From the NCBI GenBank assembly GCA_030762175.1, contig CM060841.1, positions 6,971,501 through 7,035,500 on the forward strand: a DNA stretch of 64,000 nucleotides. Direction: 5' to 3'. The position numbers and the translations under genes were made by a program. This DNA comes from Metallyticus violacea. Lineage: Eukaryota; Arthropoda; Insecta; Mantodea; Metallyticidae. The notes under the pieces are model-generated. The model was not told the DNA's origin and made no database searches. It saw nothing but the letters and a program-made list of their open reading frames with translations. Below, in pieces: positions 25,901 to 40,900 of the stretch (position 1 is its first letter; each line of letters opens with the position of its first letter).

Positions 25901-28900
25901 CACCATAGAATCTCTGGGCAAGAATGAGGGCATGGAAAATCTTGAAAAGGTTGCAATCATTTGGTTACTTCCCTCATCCTAGCCTTCTGTTAAATACTGA
26001 TAGATTAAATTCATTCCATTTGGTTGCAATGTTTCAATTAGTAATCCAAATGAAACAACACTGAACGTAAAACCTCAAAAGCAAAGTATAAATAATAAAT
26101 AACAATTGCTTTACACATTTACAAAGACCGAGAGGGCAGACTTCCCAAAATATTATTGAATTACAAACCAAAATGAAAGAGAAGCATCAGCCGTCCACTG
26201 GCTAGAAGGCAAGATAGTCTCTCTTGATATGGACACAGGCTAATACTTATCCATGAATGGAAAACATTAAGAATTCAAGATTGCAGTTTGAGACACAATG
26301 AAAATAAATATGATGAATTTTGCAGAGCAAATTGTGTATATAGGTACATGTAGAGTAACATCACAGACATTACATGAATTAAATGGTTGGAGTGTCACTT
26401 GAAAGTCAGCTGCAAAAATTGCAGGAAACATTTTTACCAAGCTCATTGGAAAGATGGCAAGCGTCAGTACTTCTAATCCCTAGGATCAAAAAAATGATAA
26501 TTTCTTCCTTGGTCATCAACAAATGTGTAATACCAAAGTACTATCACTGTGGCATGGCAAAGTAGGATCTGCATTGCAAAGGTTCACAAAAATGATTTAA
26601 AAAGTGTCACTGAGGAGCAATTTGAAAAGCTGTGAAAGTATTTTTCAATTCATATATGTATTTTGAAAATGTAAAAACTTGTAGCATGCCCATATACTAT
26701 TTTTATAAATATCCTGTTTTGAACAGACTAATTTGTTGAGAAAAAATTACGTTTGTCTTCAATAAAACTATGAAAGCTGTAATCAGCACATGATGAATGT
26801 ACATGGTGTGTTAACACAAGAGTTCATTTTATCCCTCATGAACTATTACATAAGAAATAAACAAAAATTTAATGGATATCATTGTATGATTAGTTGAACT
26901 ACACACTCTTAAAGCTTCACTTACTTTTTATAAATGTATGGAACCGGTTTCGAGAACATTTGTTCCCATCTTCAGCCATGCTAAGGTTCAACTGTCGGAT
27001 CATTCGTTGAGCTGTGGGAATGTAAATTCTGCTCTGGTGGCGGTGTGATAAACTTGTAGTTTATGTTTTCATCCCCGACAATGTCGAAGTTCATTATGCT
27101 GTTTTTGTATTTGTAGATGTAGATTTTCTCCCAGGTTGCTAATTCCGTAGGTCCTTGTACTGATTTTAATAATTTTGTTTTATTTATTATGTCGTGATTT
27201 TGTGTCCAAAAATGATATGCTACTGCTGATTTCTCTATTTGCTTGTACTTTATGTTCCTGAAATGTTCCTTTAACCGTGTGCCAATGTTTCTCTTTGTTT
27301 TCCCTATGTAGATTTTTTCACATTCTGCACATTCACATTTCACATTTTCACATTCTTCATGAGTAGATTTGAAACACACATCAACACAGCGTTTCCATTC
27401 ATATTTAAGGTATGGTACAGATATGTGGATGATATATTTGCCATAGTTGACAGAAAACTCATTGACGATGCCTTAAAACTTCTAAATATTCAAGATAAAA
27501 ACATTTCATTTACATACGAAATAGAAACAGATAACATGCTGCCATTCCTGGATATTAAAATAATGAAATGCCAAGAAAAACTTAAATTTGGAATATACAG
27601 AAAGAATACACATGCAGATAATCACATCAAAGCTGACAGTTTAAACCCTACAGCACACAAACATGCAGTAATTAACAGTTTAACACACCGGCTAGTTAAC
27701 CTACAAATTAGCAAAGAAGAATATTTTAAAGAATACAAACAAATAGAAGAAACAGCAGTTAAAAATGGTTTTAAAAAAGAACTAGTACATAAAAAGGTGC
27801 AGAAATTCAAGAGACAAAAACATATCAAAGAAACCACAACACTTTCAGCAAAAAAAGATAAACTTATTTTTAAAAAATTCACATATCATCCATGGGCCAC
27901 AAAAAAATTTCAGAATATTCTTAAAGATTTTAATATCAGGTTGGCACCGATTAATAGATTTAATGTTCAAAATTTGCTGATAGATAATGTTAATGACAGT
28001 ATTCCACAAGAAGAAAAATCAGGTATTTACAAAATAAACTGTGCAGAATGTGAAAAAATCTACATAGGGAAAACAAAGAGAAACATTGGCACACGGTTAA
28101 AGGAACATTTCAGGAACATAAAGTACAAGCAAATAGAGAAATCAGCAGTAGCATATCATTTTTGGACACAAAATCACGACATAATAAATAAAACAAAATT
28201 ATTAAAATCAGTACAAGGACCTACGGAATTAGCAACCTGGGAGAAAATCTACATCTACAAATACAAAAACAGCATAATGAACTTCGACATTGTCGGGGAT
28301 GAAAACATAAACTACAAGTTTATCACACCGCCACCAGAGCAGAATTTACATTCCCACAGCTCAACGAATGATACGACAGTTGAACCTTAGCATGGCTGAA
28401 GATGGGAACAAATGTTCTCGAAACCGGTTCCATACATTTATAAAAAGTAAGTGAAGCTTTAAGAGTGTGTAGTTCAACTAATCATACAATGATATCCATT
28501 AATGTGATTGGCTTCACTGTGTTTAAGTTCCAATTTTACATTTAAGTAAACAAAAATTTGTTCAAAATCAAAATATACATGACAAGAATAGTAGACAAAT
28601 CTACATCGCCCAATTTCAGCACTTTCATTCCATCAAAAATACTTTTATTATGAGTGCATTTTAGTATACAATGCTCTTCCCTCTAGCCTAAACGCCTTAA
28701 TAAACAATGACAATTCCTTTAAATCTGCTCCTAGAAAATACCTATGTAAAAAGGCTTATTATTCTGTAAAGGAATATATGAGTGACAATATTATACTGCA
28801 CAACATATCAATGTATATGTAAACACGTATATAATAAAATTTGTATGATTGACTTGTCTGTTTTTGTTATTTGGTTGAGTTGTTCTAAGTGTTCTTTTTT

Positions 28901-31900
28901 ATTTTTATTGTAATTATTTAGGTAGATGCAGACAAATTTTTGTAAATACAGATTGAAAGCTACTGTGGTAATTGTATATGACAAGTTCAAAGTTCATAGG
29001 TCTCTGTGGCTGCTCCACGAACTCACTGAATGCTCCGAGAACTAACTAACTAAAATATTAAATTAGTTCATTTTACTTACATGATCTAAAGCTTTCAATA
29101 TGTTTACTTCATTATCAATCTTCTTTGGATCATTAAAACAACTTCGACCTTCTACATAAAACTGTTTCTTTGACACAACTTTCATGGCATACCTTTTGCA
29201 GGATGTCTGTAAAAGAACCAACAATTTATTAAAAAATGTTACATTTGTATTCATTTAAATATGCAAAAAAAAAAAAAAAGTACAGAAACTAGTAGCACTT
29301 TTAAATTAAAATGACTGTAAGCATACAGCATCAATAAACAGTGTCAGCATTTCCATAAGTTTCTACTCCACCGCATCCTGCTATTAGGCACAACAGTTTT
29401 AGTTGCAGTAAAAGGCCTTTATTTGCACTACAGTCTAAATTTTTAACTATTATGAAGTATGCACTTTTAAATCTGGCCAGGGATATTGGAGTATGTACTT
29501 CAGGATAAGTCTAGCCAGTGACTTTCATCATCTTCCTTCCTTCCCAGCACATGGTGCTGATTAGACGAAACAAACAATATAATATATTATGATCACTGTG
29601 TGATTTAGCCGAACTAATACTCTTTTGCTCCACTTATTTTTTAAATATGTAGGATCAATCTCACCAACGAAGGGTAACAAATAAGTGCAGCAAAAGAGTG
29701 TTAGTTCAACTCAATCACACAATGATCTTAATATATGATTAGCTTCACTGTGCAATGTTCCAATTAACAGTTTTAGTTAAACAATATAATGTTTATGTAC
29801 GTTACTCTGAGTAGTTTGACTGTAAGGTGACTTGCATCGTAATTCTACATTAAAATTTTCACATGCCAAAATCCCTGGCGCCACCTATACCACTAAGTAA
29901 GAGATGGCTGAAATGGTCTACCTTTGTTTACTAAGTTAACCAATAAGCACCTGCTGATTAAACAAAAATCACTCATTGCAGTTCTCTCTGAGATTGATAC
30001 ATTTGTATCGAGCCAAATGAAATGCCATTTGTTGAGAAAGTTGATTTTAGTGAAATTTTCCAATAATAAAGACAGTCATTCATAAATTCCATGGTAAGCA
30101 CTCTTTGCATATGCTCTCTCTCTCTACCCCCCCTCTCACTCAAATTACCTGTCTGTCTCCCAAAATATATTAACTTAGGTATCATAGAATCATATAGAAT
30201 CCCAATGCAGGAATCTTTATTACATATTGTCTTTAACACTAGAAACACTGGAACCTATTATAAACTTGGACCCTGATGCCGCCATTTAGACTATCAATTT
30301 TAATTATACATTAAATAAAGTTACTGCTAACTATACACTAAATGAAGCATTAATATATTACTTTACAACATATTTGATAATAAATATAAACATTAGTAGC
30401 ACGACAAAACACTAATATGCCTATGGAAAGCCTTTACTGACATACTATTCTAAGTGTATTTATAATGTACTAGGAATTTTCCATATTTAAATAAGGCTTC
30501 AAATAACTCAAACAACAAAATATAATGCAATATAATATGTTCTATTTATATTCAATACAAATTACTTTTTTCAATTTTCATTGTGCAGGGTCTGCAAACA
30601 TCTTTTGGCACTGCTATCTGTGATTAAGTATTTTTGCGCTACTCCAAATATTCTTTTTCTTTATGTTCCTCTATGCTCCTTGTTTGAATTCTAAGTTTCC
30701 GTACATTATGTGGGCAATTCTTCTATGAGTTATATGATAAAATTTTTGCAAATTATTCTTTTTCCTTGAAAATACTCTATGAACTAATGACAGCTAAATC
30801 ATAGAAGTTGTGGCAAATGCACTGTTTATCAATACCTTTCAGAATGTTCAGAATATTTTCGTGCCATTTGGTGCATAACATGTGTAAACTTTATTTTGTT
30901 CCAGATGCAGGCTAATTGTGCCTGTAAGTCATTTTCCATGATTCTGAATGCTTTTAACTATGCATAAAAATATTTGGTTTCTTTTCCCTTGATAAACAGT
31001 CAGAGTAGTAAGTACTGAAAAAGGTATAGAAATTATTTACGATAATTAAGATAAAAATGGAGGAGGTAAATCAAGAACAGTATTTAAGAAAGTGGACATT
31101 ATCTATTTAAGGGCAAGTGACTAATAGTAGGAAGTATAAAAAGAGTTAAGAAACGCATTATACTAACAACCAGGGCTCTATTCCACAAATGTATGGTCTA
31201 CTATGAGAATCTCTGTGTTTTATTGACTTAAATGCATCTGATCTTAGATGTATTTTCCATTTTTGACTGGTATATTACTATAAAACTTTGTATATGAAAA
31301 CAATAAACATATATCAAAGTAAAAGCAAACTAAGTATGCATTTGCATATAAATCTAATGACTAATTACTAAAGAGATATTAAAAATTGCAGTAATATTAC
31401 TAATTACCAATATTCTTATCTTTGTACAGAAATCTACACAAGTTATAAGAGTAAGAGTAATAATTTGGTGAAAAAAACAATGAAAAGTCACTTGCACCCT
31501 TGTAAGTATGGAGTTGTAAAGTACAAGTGTAGAAGAAATCTTTATGGAATGCTATTCTTCTAATAACTACAAGTTATGAGTCCATACACTTGTAATGTAT
31601 TAGATGTAATTTTCTAAAACAGGGTCCAGGGTGCTGAAGTACATTAAATGCAACTCAAATGGGTTTCATTCAAGAAATGTTACTCTAATTAATTATTGCT
31701 GTCATTGAAATGCATGATTCTATATCAATATATTCTTCAATGTTGTTAATTTAGGGGTAGTTGAGCCCAAGTTTATCTAGATATTCTAGTAGGAAACGGC
31801 TAATCAACTAAAGGATTAAGCAATTAGTTGAACTAAAGAAGTTGTAAATTTATGCAAAGAAAGTAGTGATTGCTAAATTCATTTTTCATACTGAATTAAT

Positions 31901-34900
31901 AGTCAGAATAGAATTTGTATTATTGCTATTAACTGTAACTGGGAATTATTATGTGTAGGAAGCCTAAATAATGCTTTAAAACATAGTTACCTTGTCAAAT
32001 ACCAAATACACTTTTCCACATGCTCCACTTCCTAACTCTTGCGACACAACATACTTTGATCTTATTTCTTCTGGGAAGCTTGCAATGTCCTGTGTTGCAT
32101 CAACATATATGTACACTGCAAAATCATAACCATAGAACATAACAGCCATGAATAGATGCTTTTTAATTCCTAATATCAAAATTACAAAGACGTTGGTGAT
32201 TACAGAAAATAAAGAAATTGCAAAGAGTAAAGCATTAAAGCACACATACCTTTATATTGAGGCATACTCAAGGAAATTTGGTCATTGTTTTTCAGTACTC
32301 TCCTATTTCCCTTGCCCAACATTTCACCATTTACAAAAGTTCCATTTGAGCTCAGATCTTCTATATAAACAGCACTCAGAGATGATGAAATATCTGTTTT
32401 TACAATTTTACAATGTTTCTTGCTAAATGTCATCAAAATGTTTACTTTTATTAAATTTTCAGCCAACTGGACAGCACAGTCCTTAGCTCTTCCTATCACA
32501 TACTCCTTATCAACAAGATCTGGAAAGATAGATACTTAAGTTACAACAAACGCTCTACAACTTTCAAAATTTTAAACTATGCCTTGAAATAAGAGCAATG
32601 CATTTCCATAAAGAAAATATAAAGATTTTTGCAAAATGCATTACAGGCAACATTTTCCAGTTATGTTCAGATACACATATTTCATATAATGCAAATATAA
32701 TTGTTTCACATATTATGTAATATGTACATCTGACTTATATACTATCACACCAATATTAATAACTTCATGTTCAACTATAGAATAATGTTATAGGAAAAAC
32801 GACAAAAGGAAGTTTTTCACTATGGAAGCTAATTTAAGGAAAAACTGTTTATTTGTGCAATTAGTATACTCTCTATACTCAAATGATAATCTTCATTGAG
32901 GCATACAGTGAGAGACTATGACACATTAACAAGAAACTGGCATAAACTTAGTTTTTAGAATAGTTCAATTCATTCATTTTGTAGTTTTACTCATTCTTTT
33001 TAGAATCTAGAGAACATTGTTTTTCATGGACTTTTGGAAAACAAAAATATGCATATTTTTGCATGAGCATTATTTTTACTAGAGATAAATGGGTTAAAGA
33101 AAATAAATACTTAACTATTACAAATTATGATGATCAATGCGACTTTTATCCTATTTATATTATTTTTATAAGTTTCAATAAGCATATTACTATATGCATA
33201 ATACAATATTAATATTTATAAATTTAATGTTAATTTATTAATTCAAGAAATACATTACATAAGCCAGACATTTGTATTCATTTAGTTATCAGTTAGCCTA
33301 GAGTTAGGATCTCAAATGAGCTAAATACAAGTTAAGCTTGCTCACCAGTCTTTGCTGTTTGCTTCTCCTACCTAGCATTAGAAAGAGGACAGGGGAATTC
33401 ACTTAGTTTATTACCATTTTCATCACTAGCTACTAACTGCTATATCTGATTTTGTTATACTTGTGCATTACAGAGTTCTGTTCTGATATTCAACTCCAAT
33501 AATATACTTTATGCCATCAGTAAATAAGTCCAGACCAGCGTATGATAGACTGACCCTCCTTAAGTATTTCTTGACTAATGCACCCACATCATTTGTCTCC
33601 AGCTATGCTATCTGCCACTGCTCATTGACCTAACCTTTGAGTAGCTTAGAGCTTTAAAAAATACATGTGATTCTTGTACAAAAACAATTATATAAAGATT
33701 ACAAATAATTTTCATGAATATAAAAAAAATTAAAATATTGGCTGATTACAAATCAGATTCTTTAGCTTAAATTTCTTCCAAAGTATTTTGAGTACAATAC
33801 TTGGATATATTAAAACTCTGTGGTATACTGGAGGAATGAACAGCATTAATGATATTCCTTGATGGATAGACCTCCACAGGTGGCTAAGGTCTTTAAGGCA
33901 TGGAATCATAAGTGGGAGGTCTGGTGTTCGAATCCCACCAGGACCATCCTCCCTGACTGAGGTTTTCAGTCCCCATAAATGACAAATGCCTGGGAGGTAC
34001 CCTAAACTTAGGCCTGAAATGTTTCCTTCTTTAAAAAATCCTTTCCCAATATATAATTTCATTTCATGTATCATCAGTGTTCACTGGCTATGGTGCCTCA
34101 GTAGTAAAAACGGGTATTAAACACTAGCCCCCATCCAAAAGAGAGAGAGAGAAAGAGCTGGATGGATGGAAAAAAATCCTATTTTCAATGACTTAGCATC
34201 ATCTATAAATATGCGATCCCTGTCAATGTTCAATATTTGAATGTGTTTTTACAAAATAACATCCCTAGAGTCTTGTCAATCTTTTTTTAAATAGTGTTTA
34301 ATGCCCATTATTACTACTGAAGCATCACAAGCAATGAACACTGGTGATACATAAAGATGAAATGGTAAATTGGAAAAGGATTTTTTTAATTAAAGGAAAG
34401 CAGCATACCAGGCCAAAGTTTGGGATACCTCCCCAGCATTTGAATTAATAAGGACAGATGAAAACCTGGAAAAACTTCAGTCAGAGAGGATGGTACTGTC
34501 TGGAATGAAACCCTAAACTTGGTCAAATTTCACTCAGTTATTTTCCTAACAGAAAAATACTGCGTGACTGAAACATTACTCCTGCAGATTTTCAACTACT
34601 GGAAATCGCTTAAGTCTTCATCTGCCTTTGGCATTATTTGAATGATCTCAAACCCTAGCATTTTTCACAACATTAATAAAAAAAATAAATAAAAAAAAAA
34701 AAACTAAGCACCCAAACCCATAAATAATACAATTGAGGTATTGCTAAGCATGTGAATAAACAAAATGGAATTTCTGAAGAATCTTTCAAATCTATGTTTT
34801 CAGGTCACATGCACATAATAGCTGATTTTGAATTATATATGTAAAATCCTAGATTACACACCTGAATACAAAACTAATTCTGTTGGAGCTCTGGAGTACC

Positions 34901-37900
34901 TGTTATCATATGTATCATTTGCACACTTGGACGATGGGGATATGGTGATGGAACTGTTTCTTGATTTATCAAAGGTATTTGACAGTGTATCTACTAATAA
35001 AATTTTCATAAAATTTGAAAACTATGGTATAAGGGGGAAAACGTCTGAATTACTAAAATCATACCTGACAAATCGCAAACAGTGCACCAGAATACAGAGT
35101 AACATTGGTATAGTTTAATTTAGTTCCTGGAGCACTCAGTGAGTTTGCAAACTGTCACAGAGACTACAAACATAGGACTTGTCATTTACAATTACCATAG
35201 TAGCACATAATCTACATTTACAAAAAATATCCTGTATATCTGCATAAATATTTACAATAAAAATGAAAAAGCAACACCCGCAACAGCTCAACCAAAACAA
35301 CAAAAACCAGAGAAGAGGTAACAGACAAATCACTCAATCACCAAATTTTACTACATACATGTTTACATAAGCATTGATATATAATAATTGCAGTATATTT
35401 AACTCAGTATAATATTGTCACTCATATATTACTTTACAGAATAATAGGGCTTTTTACATAGGTATTTTCTAAGACCAGATATAAAGGATTTATCATTGTT
35501 GATTAAGGCTTTTAAGCTAGAGGGAAGAGTATTATGTACTAAAATGCATTCATAATGGACACCTTTTTGATGACAGGAAAGTGTTGAAGCCGGTCTAAGT
35601 AGATTGGCTTTTTTTCTAGAATTCTTGTCATGTATATTTTAATTTTGAACAAATTTTTCTTTATTTCTTATATAAAAGTTCATGAGGAATAATATATATT
35701 CACATGGAAGAATTAAAATTTCAAATTGCCTAAAGAGGTTCCTGAATGAATGTCTATTATGTGTACCAGTGATTATTTGTATGACTTTTCTGTAATAGGA
35801 AGACATGCTCACTTTTAATTGAATTTCCCCAAAATATAAGACCATATTTCACAATTGAGTTGAAATAAGGCTAATAAACTTAATTTTGAAGTCTTAATTG
35901 ACTTCATTACTAAGGCATGCATTGCATAGGCATGATAAGATTGATGTGATATTTCAATTTCAGATAGGTATCAATTATTAAACCCGAAATTTAATATATT
36001 TGGTTTGTAGAAGTATACTGTTATAATATCCTATCTAAAATAGAGGATCTGGAGATCTGTGAATGATGAATTTCATAACATTTATTTTATCTAGATTTAT
36101 AGACAATTTGTTTGATTTGAACCATACATACAAAGAACTTAGAACTAGATTTAGTTTAATGGCACAATTAAGGCTATTTCAATTTATCTATATACTTGTG
36201 TCATCTGCAAATAGAACAGTATTTCTTACATCTTGGATAGAAAAGGAAAGATAAATTATATACGTCATTAAAACAATGGGACCCAGAACAGATCTTTGAG
36301 ACACTCTTTAAGATTAATCATTCCCCACTCTGATGTATTGTTTTTATTTTTAAAGGGATAATTTATTACTACTTTTTGTTTCCTTTCGCCAAAATAGGAT
36401 ATAAACCATTTTAAATATTGGTTTTTAATTCCATAGAAAGCTAAATTATCTATCATAATTCCATGATTGACACAATTTAAAGTCTTTGCTAAATCACAAA
36501 ACATTCCTCTACATGTACTCTTTCATTAAATGCAGTTAAAATTTGGTTGTATTTTCTCTTGAAATTCCTTTTCTAAAGCCAAATTGATTGTTAACTAGAA
36601 TATTGTTACTTTCAAGGTAATGGTAATGCCTATTGTACATTACTTTCTAAAACGCCTTAGAAAATGTAGGTAAAATAGCTATATGTCTATAATTACATTT
36701 ATATTTTCTCCCTTTTTGAACGGAGGCTTCACCACTGAATATTTTAGCATTTCAGGAAATACATCTGATGTTAAAGACTCATTACACAAGTGACTAAGGG
36801 GTATTTAATTTCCTTTGCACAGGCCTTTATGATTTTGCTGTTAATCCCATCATAGACAGAAGAGTTTTTTTCTCCTTCCCCATTTTAGTTTTCTAATGAT
36901 ATTAATAATTTCTAGTATAGTGGTACTTTGTTTGGATTCATTGTTTTGACTGGGAATTGATGATTGTAAAATCTCTCTTAATGGATCTCGTTTATCACCA
37001 CAGTATAAATTTAAATTTTTTGTTTCATTAGGAAGTAATCATGAAACATCATTTCCTACATCTGCAGGGTGTTATATCTCTTGATTCTTAATGCTTAAGA
37101 TTATTGCATCATCTTATTGCAAATTTTTGCTTCTTTCTTGCTTTCTTACATTCCAAGTAGCTTTTATTTTGTTTTTTTGATTGACTGATAAGTGTTTGAT
37201 AAAGGAGGCCTTTTGATGCTTTTATGACTTTCCTAAGTATCTTACAATACTTTTTAAAATGTAATTTTAACTTAGGGTCTTTACCAAGCATTAGCTCATT
37301 ATATAACTGTCCTTTATGTTGATAAGATTTTAATTCATTGGGTTAACAATTTCCTGCTCATAAAATAATTTCTTCTTTTTTTAAATTTTTAGTGGGAAAT
37401 AGCTTAAAAGTGCAATTTAAAAATGTGTAAAACAAATTGTTGAATCTACTGTTAAAATGATTTGCACTGTAGACACTATACACAATTCTTGTTGAAGTGT
37501 CTCGACCATTTTTACTGAAGTTTGCATCATTAATATCTCTATATTTTATATAACATTCTTTTGAGTTTTATTGTAGAATGCTTTTTCACTGTTACTTGAG
37601 CATCATGGTCAAAGAGACCATTGATCAATGGAGAGACAGAATATGATACAGTTTATCTGAATTAACTAATATATTATCTGTTGCTATACCAGAGTTTTTA
37701 TCAATCCTGGTGGAGAAGTTAACATGCCCCATATTATATACAGTAAGAAGTGAGTTTAATCAATTCATTCTGACACCTGGCATTAAGTAATCAATATTTA
37801 TGTCCCCACATATAATTATTTTATGCTTAGGCTTAAATAAAAAGTTTAAGGTATCTTCAAGTTTCATCAAGAAAGTTTCAAAGTTTCCTAATGGTGAGCG

Positions 37901-40900
37901 ATAAATAGCAGTTACAATTACTTTTGTATTTTTGCTATCCAATTAGACTGTGCATAATTCAATGTCCTGTTCTGAATTAAATTTTGATATATCTAATGTT
38001 TTACATGGTACATCCAATTTTACATACATGCAAACTCCTCCATTATGAGCTTTTGCTCCCAAACAATAAACATAAACATACAATGACAATTGTGATAATT
38101 CCTGTTGTTTCAAATGATGTTCAGATAGGCAGATGTCACAAATTAAGCTGTTTAATAATTCATCTGTTTTACTTTTCAGTCCTCTGATATTTTGATGAAA
38201 TATATAAAGATTGTTTTTTGCTTGCTGAATACTATTCAATTTTACTTCATTTTCTATGTAATCATTATCAATGATACTATTGTCATTTGAGTTAACATTA
38301 ATTGCTATTAAGTTTGGCTTCATGAATTTCTGGCTTTTATCAGGTCTAAAACTGGGATTGTACCATTGATATTAACAGGAATCTTACCCTTGATTCTGTC
38401 AGCAATAAGAAGCTTTTTGCCTCTAGAAGTCAAGTGAGGGCCATGTACAGTACAGTTATCTTTACCTAGGTGATTTACATCACACAAATGTGAGAGTTTG
38501 TGGGTATCATCACTGCACGTTCAAGTATCAGATTCTTACTTTGCACTCTCCTACGAAGCTGAGGTTTGTCATGCCTATCTAGCAGACCCAGAAGCTTCAC
38601 ATTTGTATGTCTGCTTTTAGCGCTGAAGTCACCAAGATATTACTGAATCTGATAATTATAACTTTCTCCCAAAGGTTATTTACCATAGCACCAACAATTA
38701 CAACATGATCCCCTTGCTGAAATGAGCACTTAGTTTTTCCAAGTCTTGTGTGACATCAGAAGTCCAGAACTTGGCTTAAAAATGCTCACATCATAATTGC
38801 TACCAAGTCGTCCTTCAGTAGGGATGCTAAACCCCTCCCATGACTACTACCTTACTACCTAGCAACAAAATCTTACTCTTCTCCTTAGGCTTAGCATCAG
38901 CTACTGGTGGACTTGTGTTCTGGTGAGCTTTCAATGTTCGAAGAACATTGCATCTGTACACCAGAGGGATAATAGTAGCATCATCAGTATAGAATACTCT
39001 CCTCCTCTTACATTTGTCACTTAGCACAACCTTGAATTTCAGTGCTTTACAGTTGACTTTAGTTGATGAGTAATAACTCTCAAGCTGCATCTAGCAAGTG
39101 CCAGTTCTTCTTGCATTTGGAGAACAGTTTTCTCTTGCTTTACAACTAGGATCTTATACTTGCAAAGTTCACAAAACCATCGATCAGAAATAGCAGCCAT
39201 TTCATGTTAGTTTTAGCACAAGTCCGATGAAATAACAACTACAACCATCACAAAACACAGCTGAACTCATCTTCCTTTAGCGCTCATTTTCCACACTTAG
39301 CATTTAAACTCGGATATGTACTAGATTAAACTACGTAAGCCACACTTTAACACCCACACACAACACAAAACTCATGTATGCAAAACTTACCCTTCACACG
39401 CAACACTAAACTAATAAGTCTTTAGAGAAGATATCTTGTTAACTGTGACCTTTCTATATGTATAGACTAATCCTATTAATTATATAATCAATAACCAATA
39501 CACCACTACGATACTTGCGAAAAAGCTAATCTACATCATTTGTGCTTGATATTACCACACATATTCCAGTCATCTGGGTGTGATGGGTCACAATATATTT
39601 CATTCTCATTGGTATTGTCATCATTAGTACTGATTTCCTCTAGCATTTGACACTCTGTTCCATTGACAGCAATTACATCCCAAGGTCTTTAAATACACTG
39701 AAATGCATGAATCACTCTCGTTTTACATTGTAAACATAATTATACTTTTGTCCAGTTTTACTTGCATCATTTTGTTTCTTATCCTAATATCAAACTGCAC
39801 TATTTTCTTTTAACAACACCATAGAAAAGCATTTTGAACATCATAACCTTGCAGTTTGTAAAACTGAAGATAAATTATATCTGTTAATCTTTGTACCCCC
39901 ACAGTGGCCGAGGTCGTTAAGACAGGGCCTATTGAGCGGGAGGTCTGGGGTTCCTCCAGGATCGTCCTCCGTGAGTGGGGTTTTTTTCCCAGATTTTCCT
40001 CAGTCCTCATAAATGCTGGGGAGGTGCCCTAAACTTAGGCTGGAACGCTTCCTTCCTTAAAAAATCCTTTTCCAATAAATATATTATTTCATCTCATTTA
40101 TCATGTGTTCACTGCCTGTGGTGCCTCAGTAGTAAAAACAGGCATAAACACCAATAAAAAAAATCTCTCGTAGTCATCCAATGAGGTTGTATTTCTCTGA
40201 ATTTTTTTTGTTGAATTGTTTTATTTACAGATGCTCTTTAATATCTCAGGTCATCAGCGTCCTACTTTATTCAGGGTGTGAAACGGCCAACAAATTTTGC
40301 TCATTTGCTGAGAGGCCTCTTCTTTCAGGCTTGAGGTTCTTTTTCGTGCCATCAATGTACAACACGAGACCCACTGATTTACTTCCCTTCCGAAGGAAGC
40401 CATACTTAGGATTTTTATGCCCGAAAAAATGCATCATCCTGGCCAGGTTCAAACCTGTGACCGCATTTCTCTGAACAAATGCAACAGTCACAGCTATGAT
40501 TTTTTTTCTGGGTACTGTTTTCTCTACTTTATCACATATATAACTTTCTTCACTATTCCTTTTCCTCTTCACAACCTCTCTCTTCTGGTTGTTTGTGTTA
40601 AAGGTACATGTTTGCATTATTGAGGAGTTTCTGATAACACATGGTTCTATCTTGAAATGCTAACTGGAACTTGTACAGTAATGCTAATGTTATAATTATG
40701 ATCATTGTATGATTGATTAAAACTACACACTCTTACAAGTAAGTGGAACCAATAAGACTGTGTAGTTTGACTCAATCATCAATGATCTTAATTATATGGT
40801 TCTATTAATTGATATCATTGTATGATTCAGTTGAACTACACACTCTTAAAGCTTCACAAGTAAGTGGAACCAATAAGACTGTGTAGTTTGACTCAATCAT

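Larger units (their letters stand above)
26871..28546 (+). mobile_element. Penelope-like retroelement with inverted left arm and 13-bp target duplication
   Basis: Flanked by the perfect direct repeat TAAACAAAAATTT at 26858-26870 and 28547-28559, so this is a single insertion. The right part is a 5'-truncated copy with an intact 343-codon frame (27359-28390). The left part (about 26871-27330) is an inverted copy of the 3' end, including the GIY-YIG region. The junction lies near 27330. The least decayed Penelope copy here. Confidence 0.92.
25691..29080 (-). other. CHK2 intron 4 (3.4 kb)
   Basis: The right half is a Penelope-like element followed by the 3' end of a CR1-like LINE. In 25700-26857 I see nothing recognisable. 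Confidence 0.7.

Noticed and set aside
34828..39290. Twin-priming inversion as the source of the 34.8-35.1 kb LINE fragment
   Set aside because: The inverted piece lies beyond the 3' end of the minus-strand LINE and is a different family, so twin priming of that copy cannot explain it.
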